A stretch of DNA of 64,000 nucleotides from Pseudomonas leptonychotis (GCF_004920405.1 NZ_RFLV01000001.1:1674001-1738000); one strand, 5' to 3'. Shown: positions 55,826-64,000, numbered from the stretch's first letter. Made by a program: numbers and translations. Notes: generated from the letters alone by a model not told the origin.

Positions 55826-56710
55826 ATGCATTTACGTATGGATAAGGTCGACTGGAACCAGCTGCGCGCCTTTCTCGAAACGGCAGAGACCGGCTCGCTG
55901 TCGGCGGCCGCGCGTAAGCTCGGGCAGTCGCAACCGACCCTCAGTCGCCAGGTCGCCGCCCTGGAGTTGGCGCTGGGCGTGACCCTGTTCGAGCGGGTCG
56001 GCAAAGCCATGGCGATCACCGCGACGGGGCTGGAGTTACTCGGCCATGCCCGCGTGATGGGCGCGGCGGCGCATGAGCTGGGCCTGGCTGCGGCCGGGCG
56101 CTCAGAAGAGGTGGAGGGTGTGGTGTCCGTGGCCACCAGCGACGCGGTGGCGGCGTACCTGATGCCGAAGATCCTCCTGCATATCCGTCAGGCAGCACCC
56201 GGCATCCAGGTTGAGGTGGTCGCTTCGGACGGGTTTAGCGACCTATTGCGCCGTGAGGCCGACATCGCCATCCGCCATGTGCGCCCCGAACAACCAGAGC
56301 TGATTGGTCGGTTGGTCCGGCAGAGTTCCGCCTGCTTCTACGCGTCCGAAAGCTGGGTGCGCGAACATGGCCTACCGCGTACTGCTGAACAGGCTTTGCA
56401 GCACGACTTTATCGGCCTGGACCGCACGGGCCACTACCTGCATCACCTGCGCGGCCAAGGCCTGCTGCTGAGTAGCACGAATTTTCGCAGCTACGCAGAC
56501 AACTCCGTGACCTACTGGGAAATGGTTCGTCAGGGCCTAGGTATCGGCGCAATCATGGAGGAGATCGCGCGGGAAACCCCGGGCGTGGTTCGCGTGCTGG
56601 AGGATGTCCCCGGCTTCTCGCTGCCGATCTGGCTGGTCACTCATCGCGAGCTGCACACCGCGCGGCGTATCCGCATCGTCTTTGACCTGCTGGCCGAAAT
56701 CCTGGCGTAG
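55826..56710 (+). CDS. LysR family transcriptional regulator
   Basis: A 294-residue regulator. The N-terminal winged helix is DWNQLRAFLETAETGSLSAAARKLGQSQPTLSRQVAALE. The effector domain follows (VSVATSDAVAAYLMPKILLHIR ... RREADIAIRHVRPEQPELIGRLV). ATG 55826 or 55838 may be the start; neither has a strong ribosome site. LysR proteins commonly act on the divergent gene, here the methyltransferase. Confidence 0.92.
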   Translation: MHLRMDKVDWNQLRAFLETAETGSLSAAARKLGQSQPTLSRQVAALELALGVTLFERVGKAMAITATGLELLGHARVMGAAAHELGLAAAGRSEEVEGVVSVATSDAVAAYLMPKILLHIRQAAPGIQVEVVASDGFSDLLRREADIAIRHVRPEQPELIGRLVRQSSACFYASESWVREHGLPRTAEQALQHDFIGLDRTGHYLHHLRGQGLLLSSTNFRSYADNSVTYWEMVRQGLGIGAIMEEIARETPGVVRVLEDVPGFSLPIWLVTHRELHTARRIRIVFDLLAEILA

Positions 56711-56845
56711 CCCTTCGTGACAGCCACCGCGGCTGCTAACGAGCATGCGCGGCGTTTTTATCGCCGTGATCGCGGCGAGTTCGTGCCCGCAGGCTAATCA
56801 ACCGACGCCTGTGCTGGGCTACCCTGCTGGGCATGCTCGCCAACC

Positions 56846-56874
56846 AAAAAGACCCGCCGAAGCGGGTCTTTTTT
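56846..56874. terminator. bidirectional terminator between LysR gene and gabT
   Basis: AAAAAGACCCGC and GCGGGTCTTTTTT form a perfect stem with a four-base loop (CGAA), with A-run and T-run on either side. It can serve both converging transcripts. Confidence 0.9.
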
Positions 56875-56897
56875 ACTGCCGGGCTAATGCCCAGTCA

Positions 56898-58178
56898 TTA
56901 CGCCAGTTCGTCGAAGCACTCGGCGATAATTGCCAGGCCACGGTCGAGCAGCGCGTCTTCGGCGGTCAGGGGTACCAGTACACGCAATACGTTGCCGTAG
57001 GTGCCGCACGACAGCAGGATCAGGCCCTTGTCACGCGCCTTGGCGACGATCTGCCCGGTCAGCGCGGCGTTGGGCTTATGCACATCACCGCCTTCGCACA
57101 GCTCCATGGCAATCATCGCGCCGAGGGCGCGCACTTCGCCAACGGCGTTGTGCTTGGCCTGGATGGCCTTGAGCCCAGTGACCAGACGCTCGCCGACAGC
57201 CTTGCAGCGATCCAGCAGCTTCTCTTCTTCGAACACTTGCATCACGGCCAGAGCCGCGGCGCAGGCAATCGGGCTGCCGGCGTAGGTGCCGCCCAGACCG
57301 CCTGGAGCGATGGCGTCCATGTATTCAGCCTTGCCGCACACGCCCGCCACCGGGAAACCGCCGGCGATGGACTTGGCGAAGGTGGTCAGGTCGGCAGCGA
57401 CGCCCATCTGTTCCATGGCGAAGAAGGTGCCAGTACGGCCGGCGCCGGTCTGCACTTCGTCGGCAATCAGCAGAATGCCGTGCTGATCACACAGGGCACG
57501 CAGGCGCTGCATAAAGTCTTTCGGCGCGACGTAGAAGCCGCCCTCGCCCTGCACCGGCTCGATGATGATCGCGGCGATGTCTTTTGGCTCGGCGTCGTTC
57601 TTGAAGATGCGCTCGATGCTGGCAATCGCGTCATCCGTGCTCACGCCGTGCAGGGCGCACGGGTATTGCGCGCGGAAGATACCGCCGGGCATCAGGCCCA
57701 TGCCAGCCGAGTAAGGCACCACTTTGCCGGTCAGGCCCAGGGTCATCATGGTGCGGCCGTGGTAAGCACCGGTGAAGGCGATTACGCCGGTACGGCCGGT
57801 GGCGGCGCGGGCGATCTTGATCGAGTTTTCCACGGCTTCGGAGCCGGTGGTGACCAGCAGGGTCTTCTTGGCGAAGTCGCCCGGCACCTTGGCATTGACC
57901 TTCTCGCACAGTTCCACGTAAGGCTCGTAGGCCAGTACCTGGAAGCAGGTGTGGGTCAGCTTGGTCAGTTGCTGCTGTACGGCAGCAATGATTTTCGGGT
58001 GCAGGTGGCCGGTGTTGAGCACCGCGATACCGCCAGCAAAGTCGATAAATTCGCGACCTTCAACGTCGGTAACCGTAGCGTTCTCCGCATGGTCGGCGAA
58101 GATCGGGTGGATCTGGCCCACGCCGCGTGGAACGGCAGCGGTGCGGCGTTGCATCAACGATTCGTTAGTCTTGCTCAT
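56898..58178 (-). CDS. gabT: 4-aminobutyrate/5-aminovalerate aminotransferase
   Basis: A 426-residue class III PLP enzyme (MSKTNESLMQRRTAAVPRGV). TSGSEAVEN-like VTTGSEAVENSIKIARAATG, IIEPVQGEGGFYV, LIADEVQTGAGRTGTFFAM and TTFAKSIAGGFP (PLP lysine) are intact. It matches P. putida DavT/GabT, which converts 5-aminovalerate to glutarate semialdehyde as well as GABA to succinate semialdehyde. With gabD upstream and davBA nearby, a lysine-degradation role (davT) is likely. Confidence 0.95.
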   Translation of the reverse strand: MSKTNESLMQRRTAAVPRGVGQIHPIFADHAENATVTDVEGREFIDFAGGIAVLNTGHLHPKIIAAVQQQLTKLTHTCFQVLAYEPYVELCEKVNAKVPGDFAKKTLLVTTGSEAVENSIKIARAATGRTGVIAFTGAYHGRTMMTLGLTGKVVPYSAGMGLMPGGIFRAQYPCALHGVSTDDAIASIERIFKNDAEPKDIAAIIIEPVQGEGGFYVAPKDFMQRLRALCDQHGILLIADEVQTGAGRTGTFFAMEQMGVAADLTTFAKSIAGGFPVAGVCGKAEYMDAIAPGGLGGTYAGSPIACAAALAVMQVFEEEKLLDRCKAVGERLVTGLKAIQAKHNAVGEVRALGAMIAMELCEGGDVHKPNAALTGQIVAKARDKGLILLSCGTYGNVLRVLVPLTAEDALLDRGLAIIAECFDELA

Positions 58179-58298
58179 GGTGTCCTCATTCGCCGGTTAA
58201 TCTCGGCGTCGTTCAAGGATGTGTACCGACGACGGCCTGGCAGTATTCGATGATCGGCTGCCACAGCGCGCCTAGGTACAGGTCTGTTGGTTTCTATA

Positions 58299-58329
58299 CA
58301 GAAGATGCAGCGCTCTCGTGCACCTTCTG
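58299..58329 (-). repeat. stem-loop in the gabD-gabT spacer
   Basis: CAGAAGATGCA and TGCACCTTCTG form an 11-bp stem (one G-U) with a nine-base loop. There is no T tail. It may be an mRNA processing or stability element between gabD and gabT. Confidence 0.6.
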
Positions 58330-58351
58330 CGAGGTCTATACCGCCTAGCGT

Positions 58352-59800
58352 TTAGATGCTTAGGCAGAGGTATTTGATTTCCAGATAATCCTCAATGCCG
58401 TACTTGGAGCCTTCGCGGCCCAGGCCGGAGGCTTTTACGCCGCCGAACGGTGCGACTTCATTGGAGATCAACCCGGTATTCACCCCGACCATGCCGTACT
58501 CCAGGGCTTCCGCCACACGGAACACGCGGCCCATGTCGCGGGCGTAGAAGTATGAGGCCAGGCCGAACTCGGTGTCGTTGGCCATGGCGATCACATCAGC
58601 TTCGTCCTTGAAGCGGAACAGCGGTGCCAGTGGGCCGAAGGTTTCTTCCTTGGCCACGGCGGCGTTGTTCGGCACGTCGACCAGAATGGTCGGCTCGAAG
58701 AAGCTGCCGCCCAGCGCATGCGGTTTGCCACCGGTAAGCAGCTTGGCGCCTTTGCTCAGGGCATCGGCGATATGTTCCTGCACCTTGGCCACGGCTTTGT
58801 CGTCGATCAGCGGGCCGGTGGTGGTGCCGTCATCCAGACCGTTGCCGATCTGCAGCTTGGCTACCGCAGCGGCCAGCTTCTCGGCGAAGGCGTCGTACAC
58901 ACCGTCCTGGATGTACAGGCGGTTGGCGCACACGCAGGTCTGGCCGTTGTTGCGGTATTTGGAAATCAGCGCGCCTTCGACGGCTTTATCCAAGTCGGCA
59001 TCGTCGAACACGATAAACGGCGCGTTGCCGCCCAGTTCCAGCGAGACCTTTTTGATGTCCTTGGCGCATTCGGCCATCAGCTGACGGCCGATTTCGGTGG
59101 AGCCGGTGAAGCTCAGCTTGCGCACAATCGGGTTGCTGGTCAGCTCGCTGCCCACTTCGCCGGCGCTACCGGTGACCACGCTGAACACGCCTTTAGGAAT
59201 ACCGGCACGCTCAGCCAGCTCGGCCAGGGCCAGGGCGGAATAAGGTGTTTGCGAGGCCGGCTTGAGCACCATGGTGCAACCCGCTGCCAGCGCCGGGCCG
59301 GCTTTACGGGTGATCATCGCCGCTGGGAAGTTCCACGGTGTAATCGCCGCAGTCACGCCGATTGGCTGTTTGATCACGATCAGGCGTTTGTCTGGCTGGT
59401 GGCCGGGAATCACGTCGCCATACACGCGCTTGGCTTCTTCGGCGAACCACTCAAGGAAGGAGGCGGCGTAGGCAATTTCGCCCTTGGCTTCGGCCAGCGG
59501 TTTGCCTTGCTCCAGCGTCATCAGACGCCCCAGGTCATCCTGGTTTTCGATCATCAGTTCAAACCAGCGACGCAATTTGTTGGCGCGATCTTTGGCGGTC
59601 AGGGCACGCCAGGCCGGCAGCGCACGGTCGGCCGCTTCGATGGCGCGACGGGTTTCTGCTGCGCCCATCTTCGGCACGCTGCCGATAATCTCGCCGGTAG
59701 CCGGGTTGTTAACCTTGATGGTCTGGCCGCTGTCGGCGTCCAGCCAAGTGCCGTCGATATAAGCCTGCTGACGGAACAGCTGGGTGTCTTTCAATTGCAT
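58352..59800 (-). CDS. gabD: succinate/glutarate-semialdehyde dehydrogenase
   Basis: A 482-residue NAD(P)-dependent aldehyde dehydrogenase (MQLKDTQLFRQQAYIDGTWL). ITPWNFPAAMITRKAGPALAAG, SFTGSTEIGRQLM, SLELGGNAPFIVFDDAD (catalytic Glu) and YRNNGQTCVCANRLY (catalytic Cys) are intact. It oxidises succinate semialdehyde or, as P. putida DavD, glutarate semialdehyde. It precedes gabT by 173 bases, which hold a hairpin. Confidence 0.95.
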   Translation of the reverse strand: MQLKDTQLFRQQAYIDGTWLDADSGQTIKVNNPATGEIIGSVPKMGAAETRRAIEAADRALPAWRALTAKDRANKLRRWFELMIENQDDLGRLMTLEQGKPLAEAKGEIAYAASFLEWFAEEAKRVYGDVIPGHQPDKRLIVIKQPIGVTAAITPWNFPAAMITRKAGPALAAGCTMVLKPASQTPYSALALAELAERAGIPKGVFSVVTGSAGEVGSELTSNPIVRKLSFTGSTEIGRQLMAECAKDIKKVSLELGGNAPFIVFDDADLDKAVEGALISKYRNNGQTCVCANRLYIQDGVYDAFAEKLAAAVAKLQIGNGLDDGTTTGPLIDDKAVAKVQEHIADALSKGAKLLTGGKPHALGGSFFEPTILVDVPNNAAVAKEETFGPLAPLFRFKDEADVIAMANDTEFGLASYFYARDMGRVFRVAEALEYGMVGVNTGLISNEVAPFGGVKASGLGREGSKYGIEDYLEIKYLCLSI

Positions 59801-59943
59801 GGCAGTCTCCTCAATTCCGACACCCTGGCATCGGTACGTGTCATCGAATGCGCCGCACCACTTATGCAGCTACGGCTTAATCATGGGGCTCATACTGCCG
59901 ATGGGCGGGCACAACACGTGGGCACGCACGATTTCAGCAAGAG

Positions 59944-59961
59944 CGTTTGAAATCTCAAACG
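59944..59961. promoter_or_regulatory. palindrome upstream of gabD
   Basis: CGTTTGA-AATC-TCAAACG is a perfect 7-bp dyad about 145 bases before the gabD start. It looks like a regulator site. The rest of the 59801-60138 gap holds a second inverted repeat but no gene. Confidence 0.5.
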
Positions 59962-59983
59962 AATCCTAGGGTCACAAGGGGTA

Positions 59984-60027
59984 AAGGGCAATAGTCTGTT
60001 CGAAAAAATTAACGGGATATTGCCCTT
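59984..60027. repeat. 10-bp inverted repeat
   Basis: AAGGGCAATA (59984-59993) and TATTGCCCTT (60018-60027) are exact complements with 24 bases between. It may form a hairpin or be a spaced operator in the region between gabD and the tRNA gene. Confidence 0.5.
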
Positions 60028-60138
60028 GTTCAAGGGTTTTATGCGAATAGGCAGCTGGCTGCCGATTTGCGTGCAGAATCACGAACAAGCCGCGGCATGG
60101 ACGCCCGGCAGCGACATGCGTATGATTGCGCCCGCGCT

Positions 60139-60215
60139 GCACCAGTAGCTCAGCTGGATAGAGTACTGCCCTCCGAAGGCAGTGGTCATGGGTTCGAATC
60201 CCGTCTGGTGCACCA
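60139..60215 (+). tRNA. tRNA-Arg (anticodon CCG)
   Basis: A 77-base tRNA with CCA encoded. The acceptor stem GCACCAG pairs with CTGGTGC. The D-arm has AGCTCAGCTGG and the T-arm GGTTCGAATCC. The anticodon stem CTGCC/GGCAG encloses CTCCGAA, giving CCG, which reads the Arg codon CGG. The tRNA 3' end is a frequent integration site, but no repeated fragment was found in this window. Confidence 0.97.
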
Positions 60216-60223
60216 TATAAAAC

Positions 60224-60254
60224 AAGGGCTTAGGTGAAAACCTAGGCCCTTTTT
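60224..60254 (+). terminator. terminator after tRNA-Arg
   Basis: AAGGGCTTAGGT pairs with ACCTAGGCCCTT (one G-U) with a GAAA loop and a T tail. It lies nine bases behind the tRNA. Confidence 0.85.
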
Positions 60255-60360
60255 GTTTGTCATGTGCCTCCGCTGTATTCATTTTTCCCTCATATAAATA
60301 GCCACTCGGAACCTATCCACCGCAGATTGACCAACGCCCTCACCTGCTGGGCATTCGGGC

Positions 60361-61155
60361 TCAACGCGTGTTCAGCTCGCTGTATAGCTCGGGCCGGCGA
60401 TCAAGCAGGTAGCGATTGGCCGCTCGCGAGTTGTTCATTAACTGACGATCCAGCTCGCCGACAATCAGCGCTTCATCGAGGCCGGCCTGGGCGATGCGGC
60501 TGCCATCCGGTGCGGCAATGCTGCTTTGGCCGCAGTAATGGATGTCGCCCTCGTTGGCGCAGTAGTTGGCGTAGGCCACATAGCACTGGTTTTCGAACGC
60601 GCGAGCCCGCACGGTGACGTCGGCAATAAAGTCGTAGGGAATCATGTTCGCCGTTGGCACCAGGATCAGTTCGGCACCGGCCAGGGCTAAGCGTCGGGCG
60701 TTTTCCGGGAACTCCAGGTCGTAGCAGATGAGAAAGCCGAGCGTCCAGCCATTGAGTTCGATCAACGGGCAAGCATTGATCCCGGCACTGAACATCGAGT
60801 GGTCCAGTTCGCCGAACAGGTGCGTCTTGCGGTAGTTGCCCAGGCGCTCGCCATGGGCGTCGATCAATTGCACGGCGTTGTAGATCTGGCCGTCGTCGGC
60901 GCGTTCGGGGTAGCCATACACAATGGCGAGCCCCAGCGTTTTGGCGATGTCGGCGATCTGCTGGGCTGACTCACCGTCGCACGCTTCAGCCAGCCGGCTG
61001 ACGGCAGCGCTACCGATGTTGTAGCCCGTCAGGAACATTTCCGGCAGCACCAGCAGGTCCGCGCCTTTGGCTTGCAGCGCGAACTGCTGCAAGCGCTGCA
61101 GATTGCCGGCGACATCCAGAGGCTGCGGCGGGCATTGGTAAAGGGCTACGCGCAT
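60361..61155 (-). CDS. davA: 5-aminovaleramide amidohydrolase
   Basis: A 264-residue nitrilase-superfamily hydrolase, the length of P. putida DavA, which cleaves 5-aminovaleramide to 5-aminovalerate and ammonia. The catalytic triad is readable: Glu in LLVLPEMFLTGY, Lys in NYRKTHLFGE and Cys in FLICYDLEFPENARR. ATG 61155 has AAGGAAC upstream. It starts 11 bases behind davB. Confidence 0.93.
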   Translation of the reverse strand: MRVALYQCPPQPLDVAGNLQRLQQFALQAKGADLLVLPEMFLTGYNIGSAAVSRLAEACDGESAQQIADIAKTLGLAIVYGYPERADDGQIYNAVQLIDAHGERLGNYRKTHLFGELDHSMFSAGINACPLIELNGWTLGFLICYDLEFPENARRLALAGAELILVPTANMIPYDFIADVTVRARAFENQCYVAYANYCANEGDIHYCGQSSIAAPDGSRIAQAGLDEALIVGELDRQLMNNSRAANRYLLDRRPELYSELNTR

Positions 61156-61166
61156 GGCTGTTCCTT

Positions 61167-62849
61167 TTACTCGGGCAGGGCAATCGGGCCGATTTCGTTG
61201 AATACGTCGCCGGGGCCCGGGTTTTCGGCGTGAGTGGCACCGCCGAAGTGTTTCATGATGCCCCACACTGCGTTGAGCGAGGTCTGTACTGCGCCTTCGA
61301 CCCAGGCTGGCGTCCATGACACATCGTCACCGGCGATAAAGATGCCGCGTTGTTCGGCGGGCATATCGTCCTGCATAAAGTGTGCGTACATGCGCTGGTT
61401 GTAACGGTAATGGCCGGGCAATGCGCCCTTGAAAGCACCGAGGAAGTGCGGGTCGGCTTCCCATGAAACGGTGATCGGGTCGCCAATGATGCGTGCTGCG
61501 ATGTCGACCTTCGGGTAGATTTTTTTCAACGCATCCAGCGCCAGCTTCACGCGCTTTTCCACGGGATGCGGGAGCATTTTCAGCGCATCACTCATCCACG
61601 AGTACGACAGGCAAATCACCCCGGGCTTGTCGTCGCCGTTGTCGAACAGATAAGTGCCGCGAGTCAGGCGATCGGTGAGGGTCATGCTCATCAGGTCGCG
61701 GCCGGTTTGCGGGTCCTTGTCCTTCCAGAATGGGCGGTCGACCATCACGAAGGTTTTCGACGATTGCATGTAGCGGGTGCGGTCCAGGGCCATCCACATT
61801 TTTTGCGAGAACAAGGTTTCGTCGCATTCGATCTGGGTGGTCAGCAGCCAGCTCTGGCAGGTGGTCAGTACGGCGGCGTATTCGCGGGTATCGCCCCAGT
61901 TGTCGGTGACGGCGAAACGGCCGTCTGCCGCGTGGGCAATTTTCTTCACGCCGGCACGCGGTGCGCCGTTGTGCAGGCTGCTCAGGCTGGTGCCTGCTGG
62001 CCAGTGCACGCAGCGCTCCGGCACATGCCGCCAGATGCCCAGCGGCACCTGCTCGACGCCCCCGACTACCAAGTGCTGGTGGTCATCGCAGTTGGTCATC
62101 ACCACCCGGAAGATTTCCAGCATCGAGTTGGGGAAGTCCGAGTCCCAGCCACCGGTGCCGAAACCGACCTGGCCGAATACTTCGCGGTGATGGAACGAGA
62201 GCTTGGCGAAGGCTTTGGAAGTGGCGACGAAATCATAGAAGGTGCGGTCGTCCCACAGCGGCACCAAGGTGTTCCACAGCTCTTTGAGGCGTGGCACGTC
62301 ACGCTCGCGAATCGCCTGCTGGATATCGGCGAACTGCGAGCCGGCTTCCAGGGCATCAGCCCAGGCATCAGCCACTTCCTGGAACAGCGCTGGGAGGTCT
62401 GCCAGCTTTTCGGCGTAATGGGTTTTGCCTTCAAGGTCGATGACGGTGCTGCCCGAGGCGGGCGTCAGCGGGTTGGGGAATGGCTTGGTTTCGAGGCCGA
62501 GTTTGTCGACGTAGTGATAGAAGGCGGTGGACGACACCGGGAAGCGCATGCCGCCGAGCTCGGCGATGATGCCTTCGGCACCGTTGAATGCTTGCGAGCG
62601 CAAACGCCCGCCCATTTTCGAGGCTTCATAGACGACGGGCTTGAGGCCCATTTTCATCAGTTCGTAGGCGGCCACCAGGCCGGCGATGCCCGCGCCAACA
62701 ATCGCGACTTCGGCGCCATGGTTGTGCGCAGGAATACTGCCCAGGCCCGCCGGGTGTTCGATCCAGTCGTCAAAGGCGAACGGAAAGTCCGGGCCGAAGA
62801 TGGTGACGGGTTTCTTGCCGTCTGCGGGATGGCGATTCTTCGTGTTCAT
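61167..62849 (-). CDS. davB: lysine 2-monooxygenase
   Basis: A 560-residue FAD amine oxidase, the length of P. putida DavB, which turns L-lysine, O2 into 5-aminovaleramide, CO2 and water. GPDFPFAFDDWIEHPAGLG at the N-terminus and EVAIVGAGIAGLVAAYELMK with VYEASKMGGRLRS (FAD) are typical, as is the C-terminal FIAGDDVSWTPAWVEGAVQT. Related tryptophan and phenylalanine 2-monooxygenases share the fold, but the davA neighbour favours lysine. Confidence 0.93.
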   Translation of the reverse strand: MNTKNRHPADGKKPVTIFGPDFPFAFDDWIEHPAGLGSIPAHNHGAEVAIVGAGIAGLVAAYELMKMGLKPVVYEASKMGGRLRSQAFNGAEGIIAELGGMRFPVSSTAFYHYVDKLGLETKPFPNPLTPASGSTVIDLEGKTHYAEKLADLPALFQEVADAWADALEAGSQFADIQQAIRERDVPRLKELWNTLVPLWDDRTFYDFVATSKAFAKLSFHHREVFGQVGFGTGGWDSDFPNSMLEIFRVVMTNCDDHQHLVVGGVEQVPLGIWRHVPERCVHWPAGTSLSSLHNGAPRAGVKKIAHAADGRFAVTDNWGDTREYAAVLTTCQSWLLTTQIECDETLFSQKMWMALDRTRYMQSSKTFVMVDRPFWKDKDPQTGRDLMSMTLTDRLTRGTYLFDNGDDKPGVICLSYSWMSDALKMLPHPVEKRVKLALDALKKIYPKVDIAARIIGDPITVSWEADPHFLGAFKGALPGHYRYNQRMYAHFMQDDMPAEQRGIFIAGDDVSWTPAWVEGAVQTSLNAVWGIMKHFGGATHAENPGPGDVFNEIGPIALPE

Positions 62850-62954
62850 GGCTGACCTTGATGGCGACTCGGTGCGAAATACGCAGCTGAGTATAGGAAA
62901 GGATGGCAGCCATTCTAGAGGGCGTAGAACACGTTAATAAGACGCAAAGTGTCG

Positions 62955-63010
62955 TCGTCATGAATGCTTGACGATCACTATGACGAACTAATCCTGCATA
63001 TTGTCGTAGT
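62955..63010. promoter_or_regulatory. cluster of TGACGA/TCGTCA half-sites upstream of davB
   Basis: TCGTCA (62955-62960), TGACGA (62969-62974), TGACGA (62981-62986) and TTGTCGTAGT (63001-63010, facing ACTATGACGA at 62977) are spaced at roughly one to two helical turns. Lrp/AsnC octamers bind such arrays. The site lies 106-161 bases before davB and 45 after the end of the regulator gene. Confidence 0.55.
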
Positions 63011-63054
63011 TTGTGACTCGGGTCTGTTCGTGCGCTGGGATGGCCGCTTAATAG

Positions 63055-63516
63055 TTAAACCGGCTGCCCGCGATCGATTTTGCTGCTGAGGATGATGGAC
63101 GTGGTGGTCTTTTCCACGCCGTCCACGCTGCCGATCTGATCGAGCAACTGATCCAGTTGCTCCGGCGAATCGGTGCGCAGCCACGCCACGTAATCAAATT
63201 CGCCACTGACCGCACACAGCTGTTGTACCTGGGCCATGGCGCCGAGGCGGCGCAGCACCTCCTTGCCGGAACGCGGTTGTACGGTGATCCCCACATACGC
63301 TTGCAGCCCGCCATCCACGACCCGTTGGCCGAGCCGCACGCCGTATCCGGTGATGACGTTGGCCTTCTCCAGCCGCGCCAGTCGTGAGGTCACGGTGGTG
63401 CGGGCAATCCCCATCTGCCGGGCGAGCATGGCCACGCTCTCACGGGCGTTAATCTGCAGGGCCGCGATCAATTGGCGGTCAATTTCGTCAAGAAAGGGCG
63501 GGTGGATGTCAGGCAA
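63055..63516 (-). CDS. Lrp/AsnC family transcriptional regulator
   Basis: A 153-residue regulator. The N-terminal helix-turn-helix is FLDEIDRQLIAALQINARESVAMLARQMGIARTTVTSRLARLE (residues ~7-50). The C-terminal RAM ligand-binding domain has AYVGITVQPRSGKEVLRRL and CAVSGEFDYVAWLRTD. It lies directly upstream of davBA on the same strand and probably activates it in response to lysine or a pathway intermediate. Confidence 0.93.
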   Translation of the reverse strand: MPDIHPPFLDEIDRQLIAALQINARESVAMLARQMGIARTTVTSRLARLEKANVITGYGVRLGQRVVDGGLQAYVGITVQPRSGKEVLRRLGAMAQVQQLCAVSGEFDYVAWLRTDSPEQLDQLLDQIGSVDGVEKTTTSIILSSKIDRGQPV

Positions 63517-63673
63517 GGGGTTTCATCTCCAGCATTACGGTTCCATGGGCCAACATGGTACAGGCGCCACGTCTGCTTGCAGTACATCCAGTGTGCTGCG
63601 ACATCGCGTATAGAGCCCGCGCTTTGGCGCCTGGCAGTCACCGCTGAATACGCCAAGGCGTCGTCGGCCTGGC

Positions 63674-64000
63674 TTACGGCAGACCCAGGCGCTTGGCAAG
63701 GCGGATCAGGTTGGCGCGGTCGATGCCCAGCTCGCGCGCGGCGGCTGCCCATTTATGTTGGTGGCGGTGCAGCGTTTGGTTAATCAGCTGTTTCTGAAAG
63801 CTATCGATAGCTTCACGCAGCGGCATGTTTTGGCTGTGTGGCGCGCTTTCGACTGGCGCCTCTGCTTGGCTGCTGTGCACCTGCGGCAGGTCGAGGTGCG
63901 GGCTGTCGATGCTGAGAATGCGTGGGCGTTCGCTGCAGCTGGCCAGTGCCTTGAGCGCGGCGCGGCCGATCAGGTGTTCCAGTTCGCGCACATTGCCCGG
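63674..64000 (-). CDS. norR: NorR-type sigma-54-dependent regulator (C-terminal part)
   Basis: Only the last 108 residues are in the window; the gene begins beyond base 64000. PGNVRELEHLIGRAALKAL is the end of an AAA+ sigma-54 activator domain. The C-terminal Fis-type helix-turn-helix WAAAARELGIDRANLIRLAKRLGLP is close to NorR, the nitric-oxide sensor. The GAF domain that would bind NO lies outside, so the name is provisional. Confidence 0.75.
   Translation of the reverse strand, partial: PGNVRELEHLIGRAALKALASCSERPRILSIDSPHLDLPQVHSSQAEAPVESAPHSQNMPLREAIDSFQKQLINQTLHRHQHKWAAAARELGIDRANLIRLAKRLGLP

Noticed and set aside
56745..58253. 502-codon plus-strand frame opposite gabT
   Set aside because: Shadow of gabT; it spans a terminator and has no domain.
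58718..59950. 410-codon plus-strand frame opposite gabD
   Set aside because: Antisense shadow of an intact dehydrogenase gene.
60139..60360. tRNA-Arg as attachment site of a genomic island
   Set aside because: No integrase and no direct repeat of the tRNA 3' end in the window; neighbours are catabolic genes.
61566..62855. 429-codon plus-strand frame opposite davB
   Set aside because: Antisense shadow; davB is complete with clear motifs.

Overview
The window is a Pseudomonas chromosome segment. No 16S gene is present, so the genus call rests on gene order. From about 1.9 to 19.5 kb it follows the origin-proximal order of P. aeruginosa PAO1 (PA0005 to PA0025): lptA, gmhB, glyS, glyQ, tag, htrB-like acyltransferase, PilZ protein, trkA, rsmB, fmt, def, tsaP, dprA, tsaC, qor, hemF, aroE. 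High GC, purine-rich ribosome sites and frequent GTG starts agree. I cannot name the species.

Layout. (1) 1-1.6 kb: two genes resembling the E. coli ynbA/ynbC pair; the outer gene is cut by the window edge. (2) 1.9-20.1 kb: housekeeping block for lipid and LPS precursors, glycyl-tRNA synthetase, base repair, K+ uptake, rRNA methylation, Met-tRNA formylation and deformylation, haem and shikimate. (3) 20.2-27.8 kb: assimilatory nitrate and nitrite reduction. A nitrate reductase fused to a CysJ-like flavoprotein faces nirBD. The 542-base divergent region holds two sigma-54-type promoters and, on each side, a leader RNA with NasT/ANTAR-type hairpins overlapping a terminator. (4) 27.9-30.6 kb: modABC molybdate uptake, supplying the cofactor metal for the nitrate reductase, behind a ModE-like dyad. 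(5) 30.6-42 kb: mixed accessory genes, including an Mpo1-like protein, a Crp/Fnr regulator, a PhoD-like phosphatase, a PuuB-like oxidase, a MerR regulator with an old-yellow-enzyme gene, a ChrR-like cupin, a DJ-1/PfpI protein and a chemoreceptor. (6) 42.1-49.5 kb: a tightly packed six-gene operon headed by an ArsS-type radical SAM protein, then a sodium/solute symporter, a divergent metallophosphoesterase-like protein, a TVP38/disulfide-reductase fusion, a DUF3047 protein and a SelD-N-like flavoprotein. This is the best candidate here for an undescribed system. (7) 49.7-56.7 kb: a GGDEF/EAL membrane protein, four small secreted or lipoprotein genes, a methyltransferase and a LysR regulator. 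(8) 56.9-63.5 kb: gabT/gabD and davB/davA with an Lrp-type regulator, around tRNA-Arg(CCG). Together these encode lysine to 5-aminovalerate to glutarate. (9) The right edge holds the C-terminus of a NorR-type activator.

Functional links: modABC feeds molybdenum to the nitrate reductase, whose nitrite goes to NirBD. Nitrogen limitation (sigma-54) and nitrate (NasT antitermination) probably gate both sides of the divergent region. DavBA and GabTD form one catabolic route at two adjacent loci. No CRISPR array, insertion sequence or prophage was seen. All family calls come from reading motifs and from memory of family members; no search was run.
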